Positions 16,426 through 26,100 of a DNA stretch of 64,000 bases are shown piece by piece. How positions within the stretch are numbered: the first letter of the stretch is position 1; each line of letters begins with the position of its first letter. A program made the position numbers and the translations under genes. The notes under the pieces were generated by a model, which had not been told where the DNA came from, did not search any database, and was given only the letters and a program-made list of their open reading frames with translations. The stretch is from the NCBI GenBank assembly GCA_029203125.1, contig CP119317.1, positions 1,674,001 through 1,738,000 of the forward strand, given 5' to 3'. This stretch comes from Candidatus Cohnella colombiensis (GTDB lineage Bacteria; Bacillota; Bacilli; Paenibacillales; Paenibacillaceae).

Positions 16426-18189
16426 TTGAAAGTTAAAAATAGTTTTAGATCCTATCTCATCTTCGTAAAGCCCTATTGGAAGCTAATCGCTCTAACGATT
16501 GTTATCGGTATTATTAAGTTCACAATCCCATTAATATTACCTTTGCTAATGAAATACGTTGTGGATGACTTATTATTAAGCACATTAACTATTGAGCAAA
16601 AAGTGGATAAGCTCGTAGTTGTAATGATCTCAGCCTTAGCATTGTTCATCATTGTAAGAGCGCCTATTGAATATCTGCGTCAATATTACGCTCAGCTTAC
16701 TACGAGTCGAATTCTTTATGATTTACGCAATCGGCTGTATGCCCATATTCAGAAATTGTCGCTCAAATATTACCATAACCATAAGTCTGGTGAGATCATC
16801 TCTAGAATGATCAATGATGCTGAACAGACGAAAAACATTGTAGAAACAGGATTAATGAACGTATGGCTCGATATGATCACGTTGTTCATTGCGCTCGGGT
16901 TTATGTTCTCTATGGATGCAGAGCTAACGTTAGTTGCAATTATTGTTCTACCGTTCTATGCCTTATCAGTTAAGCTGCTCTACAAGCGGTTGAAAGCTTT
17001 TTCGAAATCAAGATCACAAGCGTTAGCAGATATGCAAAGCTATCTCGTCGAACGTGTAAATGGAATTGCGGTCACGAAAAGTTTTGCTTTGGAAGAAGTT
17101 GAAGCGAAGCGCTTTGACGGGCGCAATCTTAGCTTTCTTGAACGTGCATTGGCGCTCACAAGGTGGAATGCGCGGACGAATGCCATCATTAATACATTAA
17201 CTGATTTAGCGCCACTGTTTGTGTTGTTTTATGGAGGCTATCAGGTTATTCACGGCAATTTAACGCTTGGAGCGTTCTTGGCGTTCTTCGCCTATTTGGA
17301 GCGGTTATATGGACCGCTGCGGCGCTTAGTGAATTCATCGACTGTGCTTACACAAGCAAGCGCCTCGCTCGATCGTGTAATGGAGCTACTGCAGGAGCCT
17401 TATGATCTTGTCGATGCGCCTGATGCAAAACCAATTGGGCAAGTCAAAGGGAGCATCGCTTTTGATCAAGTTAGTTTCAAATATGATAAATCTGAAGACT
17501 GGGTGCTTAGAGACATTCAACTCACAATTGCACCTGGAGAAACAGTCGCCTTTGTCGGCATGAGCGGGGGAGGGAAATCGTCGTTAATTAGTTTGGTGCC
17601 ACGATTCTACGACGTTCAGAAAGGCACAATTCGATTAGATGGCGTTGATATTTCATCGGTTACGTTGAAGAGCTTGCGTAGTCAAATTGGAATGGTGTTA
17701 CAGGACAATATACTATTTAGTGGTAGTGTACGTGACAACATCTTGTTCGGTAATCCGGATGCCGGTGAAGATAAGCTGATTCAAGCTGCTCAAGCAGCAA
17801 ACGCGCATGATTTCATCATGAGCTTGCCTAAAGGCTACGACACAGAAATCGGAGAACGAGGTGTGAAGCTATCCGGCGGGCAAAAGCAAAGAGTTGCAAT
17901 CGCGCGTGTTTTTTTGAAAAACCCACGGATCCTCGTGCTTGATGAAGCAACTTCCGCTTTGGATTTAGAATCTGAGCATCTCATACAAGAGTCTCTACTC
18001 ACATTAGCCAAGGATCGAACGACATTAATTGTCGCCCATCGCTTATCGACCATTACTCATGCTGATCAAATTGTTCTTATTGAGAATGGGGAAATTAAGG
18101 AAAAGGGCACCCATGAAGCGCTAATGAAGCTTGACGGAGCTTATGCGAAGTTATTTAATGTTCAGCATTTATCGAGTCCTGTTAGTTAA
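16426..18189 (+). CDS. ABC exporter, fused membrane and ATPase domains
   Basis: A 587-residue half-transporter of the MsbA/LmrA/BmrA type that works as a homodimer or heterodimer. The six-helix exporter domain is about residues 1-320. The ATPase has Walker A GMSGGGKSS, signature LSGGQKQR, Walker B ILVLDEA and the switch His in IVAHRLST. TTG 16426 with AAGGAG before it gives an N-terminus directly in front of the first helix; earlier codons in frame overlap the GNAT gene. It follows the GNAT-membrane gene by 29 bases. Lipid or multidrug export is the family expectation. Confidence 0.88.
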   Translation: MKVKNSFRSYLIFVKPYWKLIALTIVIGIIKFTIPLILPLLMKYVVDDLLLSTLTIEQKVDKLVVVMISALALFIIVRAPIEYLRQYYAQLTTSRILYDLRNRLYAHIQKLSLKYYHNHKSGEIISRMINDAEQTKNIVETGLMNVWLDMITLFIALGFMFSMDAELTLVAIIVLPFYALSVKLLYKRLKAFSKSRSQALADMQSYLVERVNGIAVTKSFALEEVEAKRFDGRNLSFLERALALTRWNARTNAIINTLTDLAPLFVLFYGGYQVIHGNLTLGAFLAFFAYLERLYGPLRRLVNSSTVLTQASASLDRVMELLQEPYDLVDAPDAKPIGQVKGSIAFDQVSFKYDKSEDWVLRDIQLTIAPGETVAFVGMSGGGKSSLISLVPRFYDVQKGTIRLDGVDISSVTLKSLRSQIGMVLQDNILFSGSVRDNILFGNPDAGEDKLIQAAQAANAHDFIMSLPKGYDTEIGERGVKLSGGQKQRVAIARVFLKNPRILVLDEATSALDLESEHLIQESLLTLAKDRTTLIVAHRLSTITHADQIVLIENGEIKEKGTHEALMKLDGAYAKLFNVQHLSSPVS

Positions 18190-18202
18190 ACGTACACCAA
18201 GC

Positions 18203-18475
18203 AAAAGGGGATGTCCCAAAAGTCATGTTAAATGACTAGGGACACCCCTCTTTTATCGACTATGTTTTTTCGGGAGTGTATCTCGTTCCGGTTGCTGCTC
18301 CACCCCACAAAGTGAAGAAGTACTTCGAAGTATATTCCGATTACTTTGCGGGGACCCCGGGTTGAAATCAGGGGATTTGGAATGAGGTTTACAAGGGTAT
18401 CCCCCGATTTCAAAGGCAAACGCTTCGCTCCTACACGAGATACACTCCCTTTTTCTATTGTCGATTTAGACAAGG
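18203..18475 (+). repeat. Two-hairpin repeat unit, copy A
   Basis: A terminator-like hairpin (18203-18255) is followed by a large hairpin. Its outer stem is 18272-18286 with 18435-18449 (GGGAGTGTATCTCGT, 15 of 15 pairs). Conserved unpaired blocks are CCGGTTGCTG (18288-18297) and AAAGGCAAACGCTTCGCTCC (18412-18431). The inner stem is 18362-18376 with 18399-18413 (14 of 15 pairs). ATCGAC (18255-18260) pairs with GTCGAT (18460-18465) outside. Copies B and C share this plan. Confidence 0.8.
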
Positions 18476-18558
18476 AAATAGCCATTTGAAACACAAAAAG
18501 AAACCGTCTTTTGGTAAATTGGAAGTACGACCCACCATCTACGAAAGGAACGATTTCT

Positions 18559-18663
18559 TTGTACATACAATATACCAAGGACCAACTTTATCTGCCAATG
18601 GACTTGGCAGATGACATTCCTTAAAATCATCTAGTACACGTCGTGAATGCGGCGGTCAATCGC
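18559..18663 (+). pseudogene. IS1182-family transposase N-terminal remnant
   Basis: From TTG 18559 the frame reads LYIQYTKDQLYLPMDLADDI, then an in-frame TAA at 18622, then NHLVHVVNAAVNRL. This matches the start of IS1182-family transposases of Bacilli as I recall them. Homology is lost after about 18663 and the right inverted repeat follows 55 bases later. The stop and the deletion make it a pseudogene. Confidence 0.65.
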
Positions 18664-18763
18664 CTGCTTGTGTTCACGCAAGCGAGCTGTTCTCAAAGTG
18701 AGCTAGAAGTACTAATAGGACATCCCCTTTGCAGAGGTTATACAGACATTGATAGGAGTGAGA

Positions 18764-21031
18764 TTATTGGCTGTGAAGTGCTTTAAAGAACATAAATGTA
18801 TTCTTCGTCGATTTGGCCTTGTACATGGCCATATCCGCATATTTCAAAAGCATTTGATCATCAATGGAATCAATAGGATATAAGCTCACCCCGATACTGG
18901 ATGAGATACGAACTTCATGCTGCTTAATGTGATAGGGCGTATGTAACACTTGATTGAATATCGCTGCAATAGAAGCTAGATTGTCCTCATCAGAATCATA
19001 AATAATTGCTGTGAATTCATCGCCACCTAGACGGAATATTAAATTTTCCATGGGGTAGTCGGGCTGAGATAGCTCATGTAGCGTCTTATTGATTCTTTCT
19101 GCGATTTGAACGAGTAAGATGTCGCCGATGTCGTGACCAAGGGTGTCGTTAATTTTTTTAAACCCATCAATATCGAAGAAGAAGATCGCGAACGGATCAA
19201 CGTCCTGAACAGCTTGATTAAGCACATCGTAAAAAAATCTGCGATTCAATAAGCCGGTTAAGGAATCCGTATCTGCGAAGATCGCGAGCTGCCGTTCCTT
19301 TTCTTTCCGAAGCTCAATCTCCTTAGACAACTTACCGACTAATGTCTGGGATTCCTCAAGCAGCATTGAGCTTTTAATTGCAGTGCTTATTGAATTGCAC
19401 AAAGCAACTGTAGTGCTGCTTGGATTATTTCCTGGTTCTATCCACGCGATACCAATGATTTCATCATTGATGTGGAGTGGATGAACCATCATTGAAAATC
19501 TTTTATTTTTAGTTTGTTTAAATTGCGCAAAAACTTCTTTTAACGTTGCTTCCTCCGGCATTTGTTCCAATAAATTTTGATGTTCTACATAACAGAAGAT
19601 CGGTCGATAGGATTCGCGTTCATGAGTTCCTGGTTGGTTAAGAAACAACACATTCGTTTGAATTTGAATCCATCCCATCGTGTTATTCAACACTTCCAAT
19701 ATTTTTTGTAGGGTGTAGCATGATAAGAGTCTATTACCAATTTGGTCGATAATGTTATTTAATTCAACTATCTGCATGGAACGTGACACTGCAACTTCAT
19801 TCTTTAGACTTTTGGCAACATATTTCGTAGCGATCCAAAGTAATTCTGAGTGCTGCTCGAGAGTGGAATGGATTCGAACCTGTGCAAGTAGATGCTCTCT
19901 GAATAAATCGATCATTGCTTGAAGATCGACATAAGTTGAATATTGCTTTACAATACGAATTTCATTTTGAAATTGAAGTAAGAATGATTCGAATTGGTAC
20001 GTTTGAAGTGCATCCATAAACACTCTCGCCAGATCTTCATAGGGAAGATCGATATATTCTTGCAGTTGTTGTACAGCAGTAGAAGAGAGTAATGGCATAT
20101 GTACGTTACTTTCAAAATCTCGCGTCATTATCGTGTTGATGTGACGCATTCTAATGTTGTTAAATGTGCAACCGCAAGAATCGCGATAAATAATTTGAGA
20201 AGGGACTTCCTCTTCATGTGGAATCGACTGGCCATGAACAAGCTGAATTAAATTGTAGCAAGCTGTACGGCCTAGTTCTAGAAAGGGATAGTTAATTGTT
20301 GTAATCGATGGGCATGAGTATTCAATCGATGCGCTATCTTCATAGGATACAATCGCGATTTGGTCAGGAACGATTATTTCTCTTTTTTTCAAAGCTTCAA
20401 GTAGCCCTTTGCCATCTGTTTCATTCATCGTGATGATGGCATCGACAGTTAACTTTCTTTCATCTAACAATACTTCTAAGGCACGTTGCATCTTAGAACT
20501 CAATTCAACATCTACATATTCAAGTTGGTCATGAGAGACGATATAGTTTTCCGTAGATAAGCGAGCATCATTCATCGCCTCTATATAAGCCTGAGTCCGA
20601 TGATCGCTAGAGCTTGGCTCAATCACTGCAATGTTATGATAGTTATGATCTTCAATTAGATGTTTTGTTAACATTTTCACATAAGGGAAACCATCTACAA
20701 AAACAGATGGTGCATGTAGGGAATCCTTACCGATGCTTATAATCGGGAAATTATGAAAGCGCTCTCTAAATTGCAACCAAAAATCCTCATGATAAAGATT
20801 AGACCAACCGATCACAAGCAGGCCATCAAGTTCATATTGTTCAATAATAAATTGTATATAATCGATATGTTGTTCGGTGCTAAGAACTTTAGACTCATAG
20901 GAGAAAGAGAGGAAATTAACGTCATGTTGTTCAGCTGCAGCGTTAGCACCATGAAGCATTAACGCCTCCGATTCATAATCTGCATGCTCAGAGAGGAAAC
21001 CAACTGTAGGTAGTTTTGTTTTGTTTTGCAT
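18764..21031 (-). CDS. Diguanylate cyclase with LacI-like sensor domain
   Basis: A 755-residue protein with no signal peptide or membrane segment. Residues about 8-290 form a LacI/GalR-type ligand-binding domain (PTVGFLSEHADYESEALMLH, then IAIVSYEDSASIEY) without the DNA-binding head. A helical region and a probable GAF-like segment follow (about 300-585). The GGDEF domain (about 590-750) starts DTDSLTGLLNRRFFYDV and has RLGGDEF intact; the RxxD inhibitory site is not visible. It should make c-di-GMP from GTP in response to a cytosolic small molecule, perhaps a sugar. GAGGTG lies before the start. Gene order, divergent to a riboswitch, is notable. Confidence 0.85.
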   Translation of the reverse strand: MQNKTKLPTVGFLSEHADYESEALMLHGANAAAEQHDVNFLSFSYESKVLSTEQHIDYIQFIIEQYELDGLLVIGWSNLYHEDFWLQFRERFHNFPIISIGKDSLHAPSVFVDGFPYVKMLTKHLIEDHNYHNIAVIEPSSSDHRTQAYIEAMNDARLSTENYIVSHDQLEYVDVELSSKMQRALEVLLDERKLTVDAIITMNETDGKGLLEALKKREIIVPDQIAIVSYEDSASIEYSCPSITTINYPFLELGRTACYNLIQLVHGQSIPHEEEVPSQIIYRDSCGCTFNNIRMRHINTIMTRDFESNVHMPLLSSTAVQQLQEYIDLPYEDLARVFMDALQTYQFESFLLQFQNEIRIVKQYSTYVDLQAMIDLFREHLLAQVRIHSTLEQHSELLWIATKYVAKSLKNEVAVSRSMQIVELNNIIDQIGNRLLSCYTLQKILEVLNNTMGWIQIQTNVLFLNQPGTHERESYRPIFCYVEHQNLLEQMPEEATLKEVFAQFKQTKNKRFSMMVHPLHINDEIIGIAWIEPGNNPSSTTVALCNSISTAIKSSMLLEESQTLVGKLSKEIELRKEKERQLAIFADTDSLTGLLNRRFFYDVLNQAVQDVDPFAIFFFDIDGFKKINDTLGHDIGDILLVQIAERINKTLHELSQPDYPMENLIFRLGGDEFTAIIYDSDEDNLASIAAIFNQVLHTPYHIKQHEVRISSSIGVSLYPIDSIDDQMLLKYADMAMYKAKSTKNTFMFFKALHSQ

Positions 21032-21149
21032 GCGAAGTGGTCACCTCGAATCAAAATGTAGACTAACAATGTCTATATTTTATCATAATTTATTGTTGAT
21101 TTGTGCAAATAAAACGCTGGTTTTGTAAACATTTTCCGTTTTTATTGTT

Positions 21150-21179
21150 TTGACTTATACAGGAAATTTGATTTATAAT
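21150..21179 (+). promoter_or_regulatory. Promoter upstream of the c-di-AMP riboswitch
   Basis: TTGACT (21150-21155) and TATAAT (21174-21179) are 18 bp apart. Transcription would begin at about 21186, at the first pairing strand of the riboswitch. The roughly 120 bases between the GGDEF start and this promoter show nothing else. Confidence 0.7.
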
Positions 21180-21182
21180 AGA

Positions 21183-21305
21183 ACCACGCTTAGTTTCCAG
21201 CATATGCTGGAGAGCGGGGGAACCATTAACTAGGGGCGAATCATTCTATTATGGAATGTAGGGGACCATCTATCCCGAGTCCGTCAGCTAACCTCGTCAG
21301 CGTTG
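21183..21305 (+). ncRNA. ydaO-yuaA family riboswitch (c-di-AMP)
   Basis: The conserved blocks of the ydaO element occur in order: GAGCGGGGGAACCA, GGGGCGAATC, a variable stem, GTAGGGGACC, and CCCGAGTCCGTCAGCTAACC followed by TCGTCAGCG. The closing stem pairs ACGCT (21186-21190 region) with AGCGTTGG (21299-21306). This RNA family binds c-di-AMP and usually turns expression off. A hairpin with a T run follows directly, as expected for an expression platform. Confidence 0.9.
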
Positions 21306-21308
21306 GAT

Positions 21309-21367
21309 GGGTCAAAGCATATGTACATCACAAATGCTTATCTATTGACCCGTTTAGGGTCTTTTTG
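21309..21367 (+). terminator. Riboswitch expression-platform terminator
   Basis: GGGTCAA (21309-21315) pairs with TTGACCC (21345-21351), with inner AGCAT/ATGCT; a run of five T follows ten bases later. Position immediately after the aptamer suggests ligand-controlled termination. Confidence 0.6.
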
Positions 21368-21377
21368 TGTTATTTGT

Positions 21378-21428
21378 AGACCCTAGAATAGACAGCTCTC
21401 TGTTGTCTATTTCGGGGTCTTCTTTATT
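21378..21428 (+). terminator. Second terminator in the riboswitch leader
   Basis: AGACCC (21378-21383) pairs with GGGTCT (21415-21420), and ATAGACA pairs with TGTCTAT inside; TCTTTATTTT follows. With the first hairpin this gives two possible stops before the 58-codon ORF. Confidence 0.55.
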
Positions 21429-21450
21429 TTAACTTAGAGGAGGAATTAAT

Positions 21451-21627
21451 GTGCCCCAAGTTAAACGAGAGATGATGATGCGTTATCGCAAATTCGAGCT
21501 CGTCCAGATGAGAAACTTGCACATCCAGTTCAAGACGGGTGTTAGTCGCAATGTAAACAAATTGAAGAAATCGATCGACAATCCGATTAATGCTTCAGAT
21601 TTACGCTTGCATGTTGTGAATGATTAA
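21451..21627 (+). CDS. 58-residue basic protein under the riboswitch
   Basis: A small frame from GTG 21451 to TAA 21627 behind a near-perfect ribosome site (AGAGGAGG, 21436-21443, seven bases before the start). The product is basic and hydrophilic, begins VPQVKREMMMRYRKFELVQM and ends DLRLHVVND, with no membrane segment. An overlapping ATG at 21449 opens only eight codons. It is the first frame after the c-di-AMP riboswitch and is closed by a strong terminator, so it may be the regulated product. I recognise no family. An internal ATG cluster (21472-21480) could be an alternative start. Confidence 0.55.
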   Translation: MPQVKREMMMRYRKFELVQMRNLHIQFKTGVSRNVNKLKKSIDNPINASDLRLHVVND

Positions 21628-21674
21628 GCTATATTAGCCGTAGTAGATTTCTAATCGCATACGATTCACATTGG

Positions 21675-21703
21675 AGGAGCCTGTCACGCGCAGGCTCCTT
21701 TTT
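21675..21703 (+). terminator. Terminator after the 58-codon ORF
   Basis: AGGAGCCTG (21675-21683) pairs perfectly with CAGGCTCCT (21691-21699) and ends in five T. It separates the riboswitch transcript from the transporter unless it is read through. Confidence 0.9.
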
Positions 21704-21764
21704 GCGTGCAATCGAACGTTTGTTCGAAATCTGCTAAACGCATATCACAACTAGGGGGAAAAGC

Positions 21765-23045
21765 ATGGAACAGCAAGCGATATGGGCAATTACGATCTTT
21801 TTACTCATTTATGCCCTCATTATTTCTGAGAAGATTCATCGGACGATTGTCGCAGTATTGGGTGGATTAATTATGGTCACAGTGGGGATCGTCGATCAAG
21901 AGACCGCTATCCACCATATTGACTTTAATACGCTAGGGTTACTCGTTGGTATGATGATCATTGTCGGTATTACAGCAGATACTGGGGTTTTTAAAGCGGT
22001 AGCACTCTATGCTGCCAAACGAGCGAAAGGTGATCCGGTAACTATCCTCATTTTCTTATCGATCATAACAGCCGTTGCCTCTGCTTTCTTAGATAATGTA
22101 ACGACAGTCATGTTAATGGTCCCGGTAACTTTCAGTATTACTCGTCAATTAAAAGTAAATCCGATTCCATTTCTTCTTGCGCAAATAATGGCCTCTAACA
22201 TTGGAGGTACTGCGACACTTATCGGTGATCCGCCAAACATTATGATTGGGAGTTCCGTAAAGGAATTATCCTTTATGTCCTTTATTGTGAATCTTGCTCC
22301 GATCTCAGCAATCATCATGCTCGTTAATATTCCGATCTTCGTTTGGCTATTTCGTAAAAGTATTCAAACCACAGCAGAGCTTAAGTCATCCATAATGACC
22401 ATGGACGAGAAAGCGTACATTACAAATCCACAATTGTTGCGAAAATGTCTCTATGTGCTTGGTGGTACGATTCTCGGATTTTTCTTGCATCAGGTTCTTC
22501 ACTTGGAATCCGCAACAGTCGCGCTAATGGGTGCGTTCATTCTTTTACTATTGGAGGGAGAACATAGTCTTGAACGTGCATTTACGAAAGTTGAATGGAC
22601 AACGATCTTTTTCTTCATCGGACTGTTTGTACTAGTTTCCGGGTTAGTCGAAACGGGAGTCATTGCTCAGCTCGCTGAAGTTGCGATTGAATGGACGGGT
22701 GGAGATCTCGCTGCGACTTCAATGCTCATCTTATGGCTCAGTGCGATTGCATCCGCATTTCTGGACAATATTCCTTTTGTCGCTACGATGATCCCGATGA
22801 TTCAAGAGATGGGGCAGATGGGAATAACTAATCTTGAACCTTTATGGTGGAGTCTTGCTCTGGGAGCTTGTCTAGGAGGAAACGGTACGCTAATTGGCGC
22901 GAGTGCAAACTTAATTGTTGCGGGACTTTCCGCTAAGGAAGGACATCCAATTTCGTTTATGTCTTATTTAAAAATTGGGTTCCCATTAATGTTGCTGTCG
23001 ATTGTCATGGCGAGTATCTATTTGTATCTGAGGTTTTTTATATAA
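21765..23045 (+). CDS. ArsB/NhaD-family (ion transporter superfamily) permease
   Basis: A 426-residue inner-membrane protein with about 11-12 hydrophobic segments. The two inverted halves each carry a conserved signature: SAFLDNVTTVMLMVPVT with GGTATLIGDPPNIMIG in the first, and SAFLDNIPFVATMIPMI with GGNGTLIGASANLIVAG in the second. This is the ArsB/NhaD/DASS group of ion transporters, where substrates range from arsenite to Na+ or dicarboxylates; no arsenic genes are nearby. GGGGGA precedes the ATG. It stands between two hairpin-terminated units, 60 bases after the terminator of the riboswitch transcript. Confidence 0.8.
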   Translation: MEQQAIWAITIFLLIYALIISEKIHRTIVAVLGGLIMVTVGIVDQETAIHHIDFNTLGLLVGMMIIVGITADTGVFKAVALYAAKRAKGDPVTILIFLSIITAVASAFLDNVTTVMLMVPVTFSITRQLKVNPIPFLLAQIMASNIGGTATLIGDPPNIMIGSSVKELSFMSFIVNLAPISAIIMLVNIPIFVWLFRKSIQTTAELKSSIMTMDEKAYITNPQLLRKCLYVLGGTILGFFLHQVLHLESATVALMGAFILLLLEGEHSLERAFTKVEWTTIFFFIGLFVLVSGLVETGVIAQLAEVAIEWTGGDLAATSMLILWLSAIASAFLDNIPFVATMIPMIQEMGQMGITNLEPLWWSLALGACLGGNGTLIGASANLIVAGLSAKEGHPISFMSYLKIGFPLMLLSIVMASIYLYLRFFI

Positions 23046-23117
23046 CAAGGATTTAAAGGTGCGTTTACCGAATTGATAGGAATGAATACAATTGAAGTGA
23101 AATAGGAGGCCATCACT

Positions 23118-26100
23118 GTGGAAGAGACGATACTATCGAAGTTTCATCCAGTGATCTCCAGTTGGTTTCAAGAGACATTCGGTGAACCAACAGAAGTACA
23201 ATGTGAAGCGTGGCAATCAATACGTCAAGGCAATCACACGTTAATCGCCGCGCCTACGGGTTCAGGTAAGACACTAGCAGCGTTACTACCTTGCCTTGAT
23301 CAGTATGTACAGTCGTCCTTTAACGGTGAGCAAACTAAAGGCGTCTATATTTTGTATATTTCACCTCTCAAAGCGCTTAATAATGACATCCATCATCATG
23401 CACTAAAGTTTGTGGAACAGCTAGATCAACTTGCTGCAGATCTGCAAGTTGATTGGCCTGGCATTCGAAGCGCGGTAAGAACGGGTGATACGAGCCAAAG
23501 CATGCGATCGGCGATTTTGCGTCGACCACCCCAACTACTCGTAACGACGCCTGAATCTTTATATTTACTTTTAACGTCCGAAAAGGGACGTGTCATTTTG
23601 CAAACCGTTCGTCACGTGATCGTAGACGAAATTCATGATCTTGCAGCGAACAAACGCGGATCCCATCTATCCTTATCGCTTGAGCGGCTGACTGCACTAT
23701 GTATCACCCCTCCACAGCGTATCGGTGTATCTGCCACACAAAAACCGATTGCACGTGTTGCGCAGTTTCTTGGCGGGTGGGAAAAAGTGCCTGATAGCGG
23801 AACCAATCATTCGAGTACGCTACAGCCTCGCCATGTATCGATCGTTGAAAGCGCAATGGACAAGACATTTCGCGTTCAAATCACGATGCCGGATCCAAGC
23901 AAACCGGTTGCAACGAGAGAAGCGGTATGGCTACCGTTGCTTGATCGGATCGTGCAGGCGATGGATGGCTGTCGTTCTGTTCTCATCTTTGCAAACAGTC
24001 GACGATTATGCGAACGAGTATGCTTGCGATTGAACGATCATGTAGGCTATGAAATTGCTCGTTCTCACCATGGCAGTATGTCGCGTGAACGCCGGTTAGA
24101 AGTCGAGCAATTGCTTAAAGATGGGGAGCTTCGTTGTATTGTGGCGACTTCCTCGCTAGAGCTCGGCATAGATATTGGACATATCGATCTTGTCATTCAA
24201 CTGGATTCTCCAATCGAAGCAGCTCGTGGCATTCAACGAATGGGGCGAGCCGGACATGCTGTTGGCGATGTTAGTAACGGCATACTGCTCGGAAGACAGA
24301 AGGCTCTTCTGCCGGAGTTAGCTGTACTCAGCAAACAAATTAAGCAACGTGACATTGAACCCATTCAGATTCCGCAGCAACCGATGGATGTACTTTCTCA
24401 ACAATTGCTTGCTATGGTTGCGATCGAGGACTGGAACGTTGAACAGGTTTACCAAATCATTAGAAGAAGCGACAGCTATCATCTATTGAAGCTTGCGCAG
24501 TTAGAAGAAATTGTGCAGGTTCTATCGGGTTACTATCCATTCGTACGTCCGCTGCTCGATTGGGAGCGCGGGACCAACATGCTTTTACGTAGAAAGAATA
24601 CTGCAATCGCCACCTTTACAGGAGTCGGGACGATTCAACAAAGCAGCAGCTATCCGGTACATCATCTAGAAAGTCGCGCACATCTCGGTGAGCTTGATGA
24701 AGAATTTATTCATGAGAGCCGCGTAGGTGATGTATTTCTACTTGGATCTGGATCATGGATGATCCGTGAAATTCGCAGCGATCGGGTTTATGTGTCTGAG
24801 GCGGGCAATCGCTTTAGTGAAATTCCTTTCTGGAGAAATGAGGCAGGTGGACGCAGCTTTTTGTTAGGTCAGCAAATAGGAGCTTTCCTTCGTGAAATCG
24901 CGGAACGTCTTCAGCTCGTCGATGAGCAGAATGAATCACAGGCGTTAGATCCGAATGATCCTATTTTTGATTATTTGTTGGACCAATATGGGATGGAACG
25001 GATAGCTGCAGAGGAGATGTTATCTTTCATCCGCTCGCAGTATCACGCTTGTGGTTTACCGACAGATCGTCAAATCATCATTGAGCATTATCGTGATGTG
25101 ATGAATCAAACTCATGTTATTTTACATAATCATTGCGGACGCAAAGTTAATCGCGCTTGGTTATTAGCGATTGAGAGACAATTCGATAAGCTGTTCCCGT
25201 ATCGCATGTATGCGAATGCGAAGGATAATGGGATTGAATTTGTGCTTCCTGAATGGGATGCTTCATGGCTTCAAGTCATTGGGCAAGTTACACCCTCCAA
25301 TTTCGAGGAGCTATTATCCGAGGCGGTTACTGGATCACCGCTGCTCGCTATCAATTTTCGCAATATCGCTGAAACTGCGTTGCTATTATCGCGCAGCTTT
25401 ACACGCGTTCCGACTTGGCAGAAGCGACTTCGCGGGGAACAATTATTGCGCGATTGCTTGCCCTATGCTGAGCAATTTCCATTTCTAAGAGAAGCGATGG
25501 ATCAGTGTCTGTATGTGGATCTGGCATTTAACGAGCTGAAACAATTGTTGACAGAGATACAAGAAGGTAAGCAAAAGCTCGTTATTCGTGAAACCGCGTT
25601 TCCATCACCGTTTGCCACACAGTTTCTCGCGGATTACGTGAATATGCGAATTTATGAAGGGGATGGCGTCGACGAGTCCATTCAGCTTCAGCTGATGAAT
25701 GTGAGCAAGCAGCTTGCCGGACAGCTCTTTGGAACAGCTGCGTTAGGGGAAGCCATTAATCCTCACGTATTAGAAGAAGAACAGCGAAAATTAAATGAGC
25801 TCGATCATCCACCACAAAGCGCAGAACAATTATTAATGTGGTTAAAGATACGCGGTGACTTAACCGCTCAGGAAATCGTCAAGCTCGTTGGAGAAAGTGC
25901 GCTTACGTGGCTGCAGCAACTACATGAGGCTAAAAAAGTTATACCGCTTCACTTAACAGATGATGGTGAATTTCGCTGGATCGTATCCGACGAGAGTGAT
26001 ACGTATACACAATTCCCACAAACCACTGCATCAATAACATTCGTGTTAAGCAGACATATTGATCATTTGCTTTCATTTACAGAATCCGATCTATGCGAGC

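Larger units (their letters stand above)
18203..18730 (+). mobile_element. Decayed IS1182-like element with terminal inverted repeats
   Basis: AAAGGGGATGTCC (18204-18216) recurs exactly inverted at 18718-18730, marking both ends of a 528-bp element. Inside are a copy of the hairpin family (18203-18475), a leader and the first part of a transposase frame. Most of the transposase is deleted, so it cannot move by itself. No clear target-site duplication is visible; the flanking GC beside each end may be part of the repeat. This accounts for the whole gap between the ABC and GGDEF genes. Confidence 0.7.

Noticed and set aside
18228..18578. A 116-codon minus-strand frame in the gap after the ABC gene
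   Set aside because: It runs through the hairpin unit and leader of the IS remnant, so the structure explains it better than coding.
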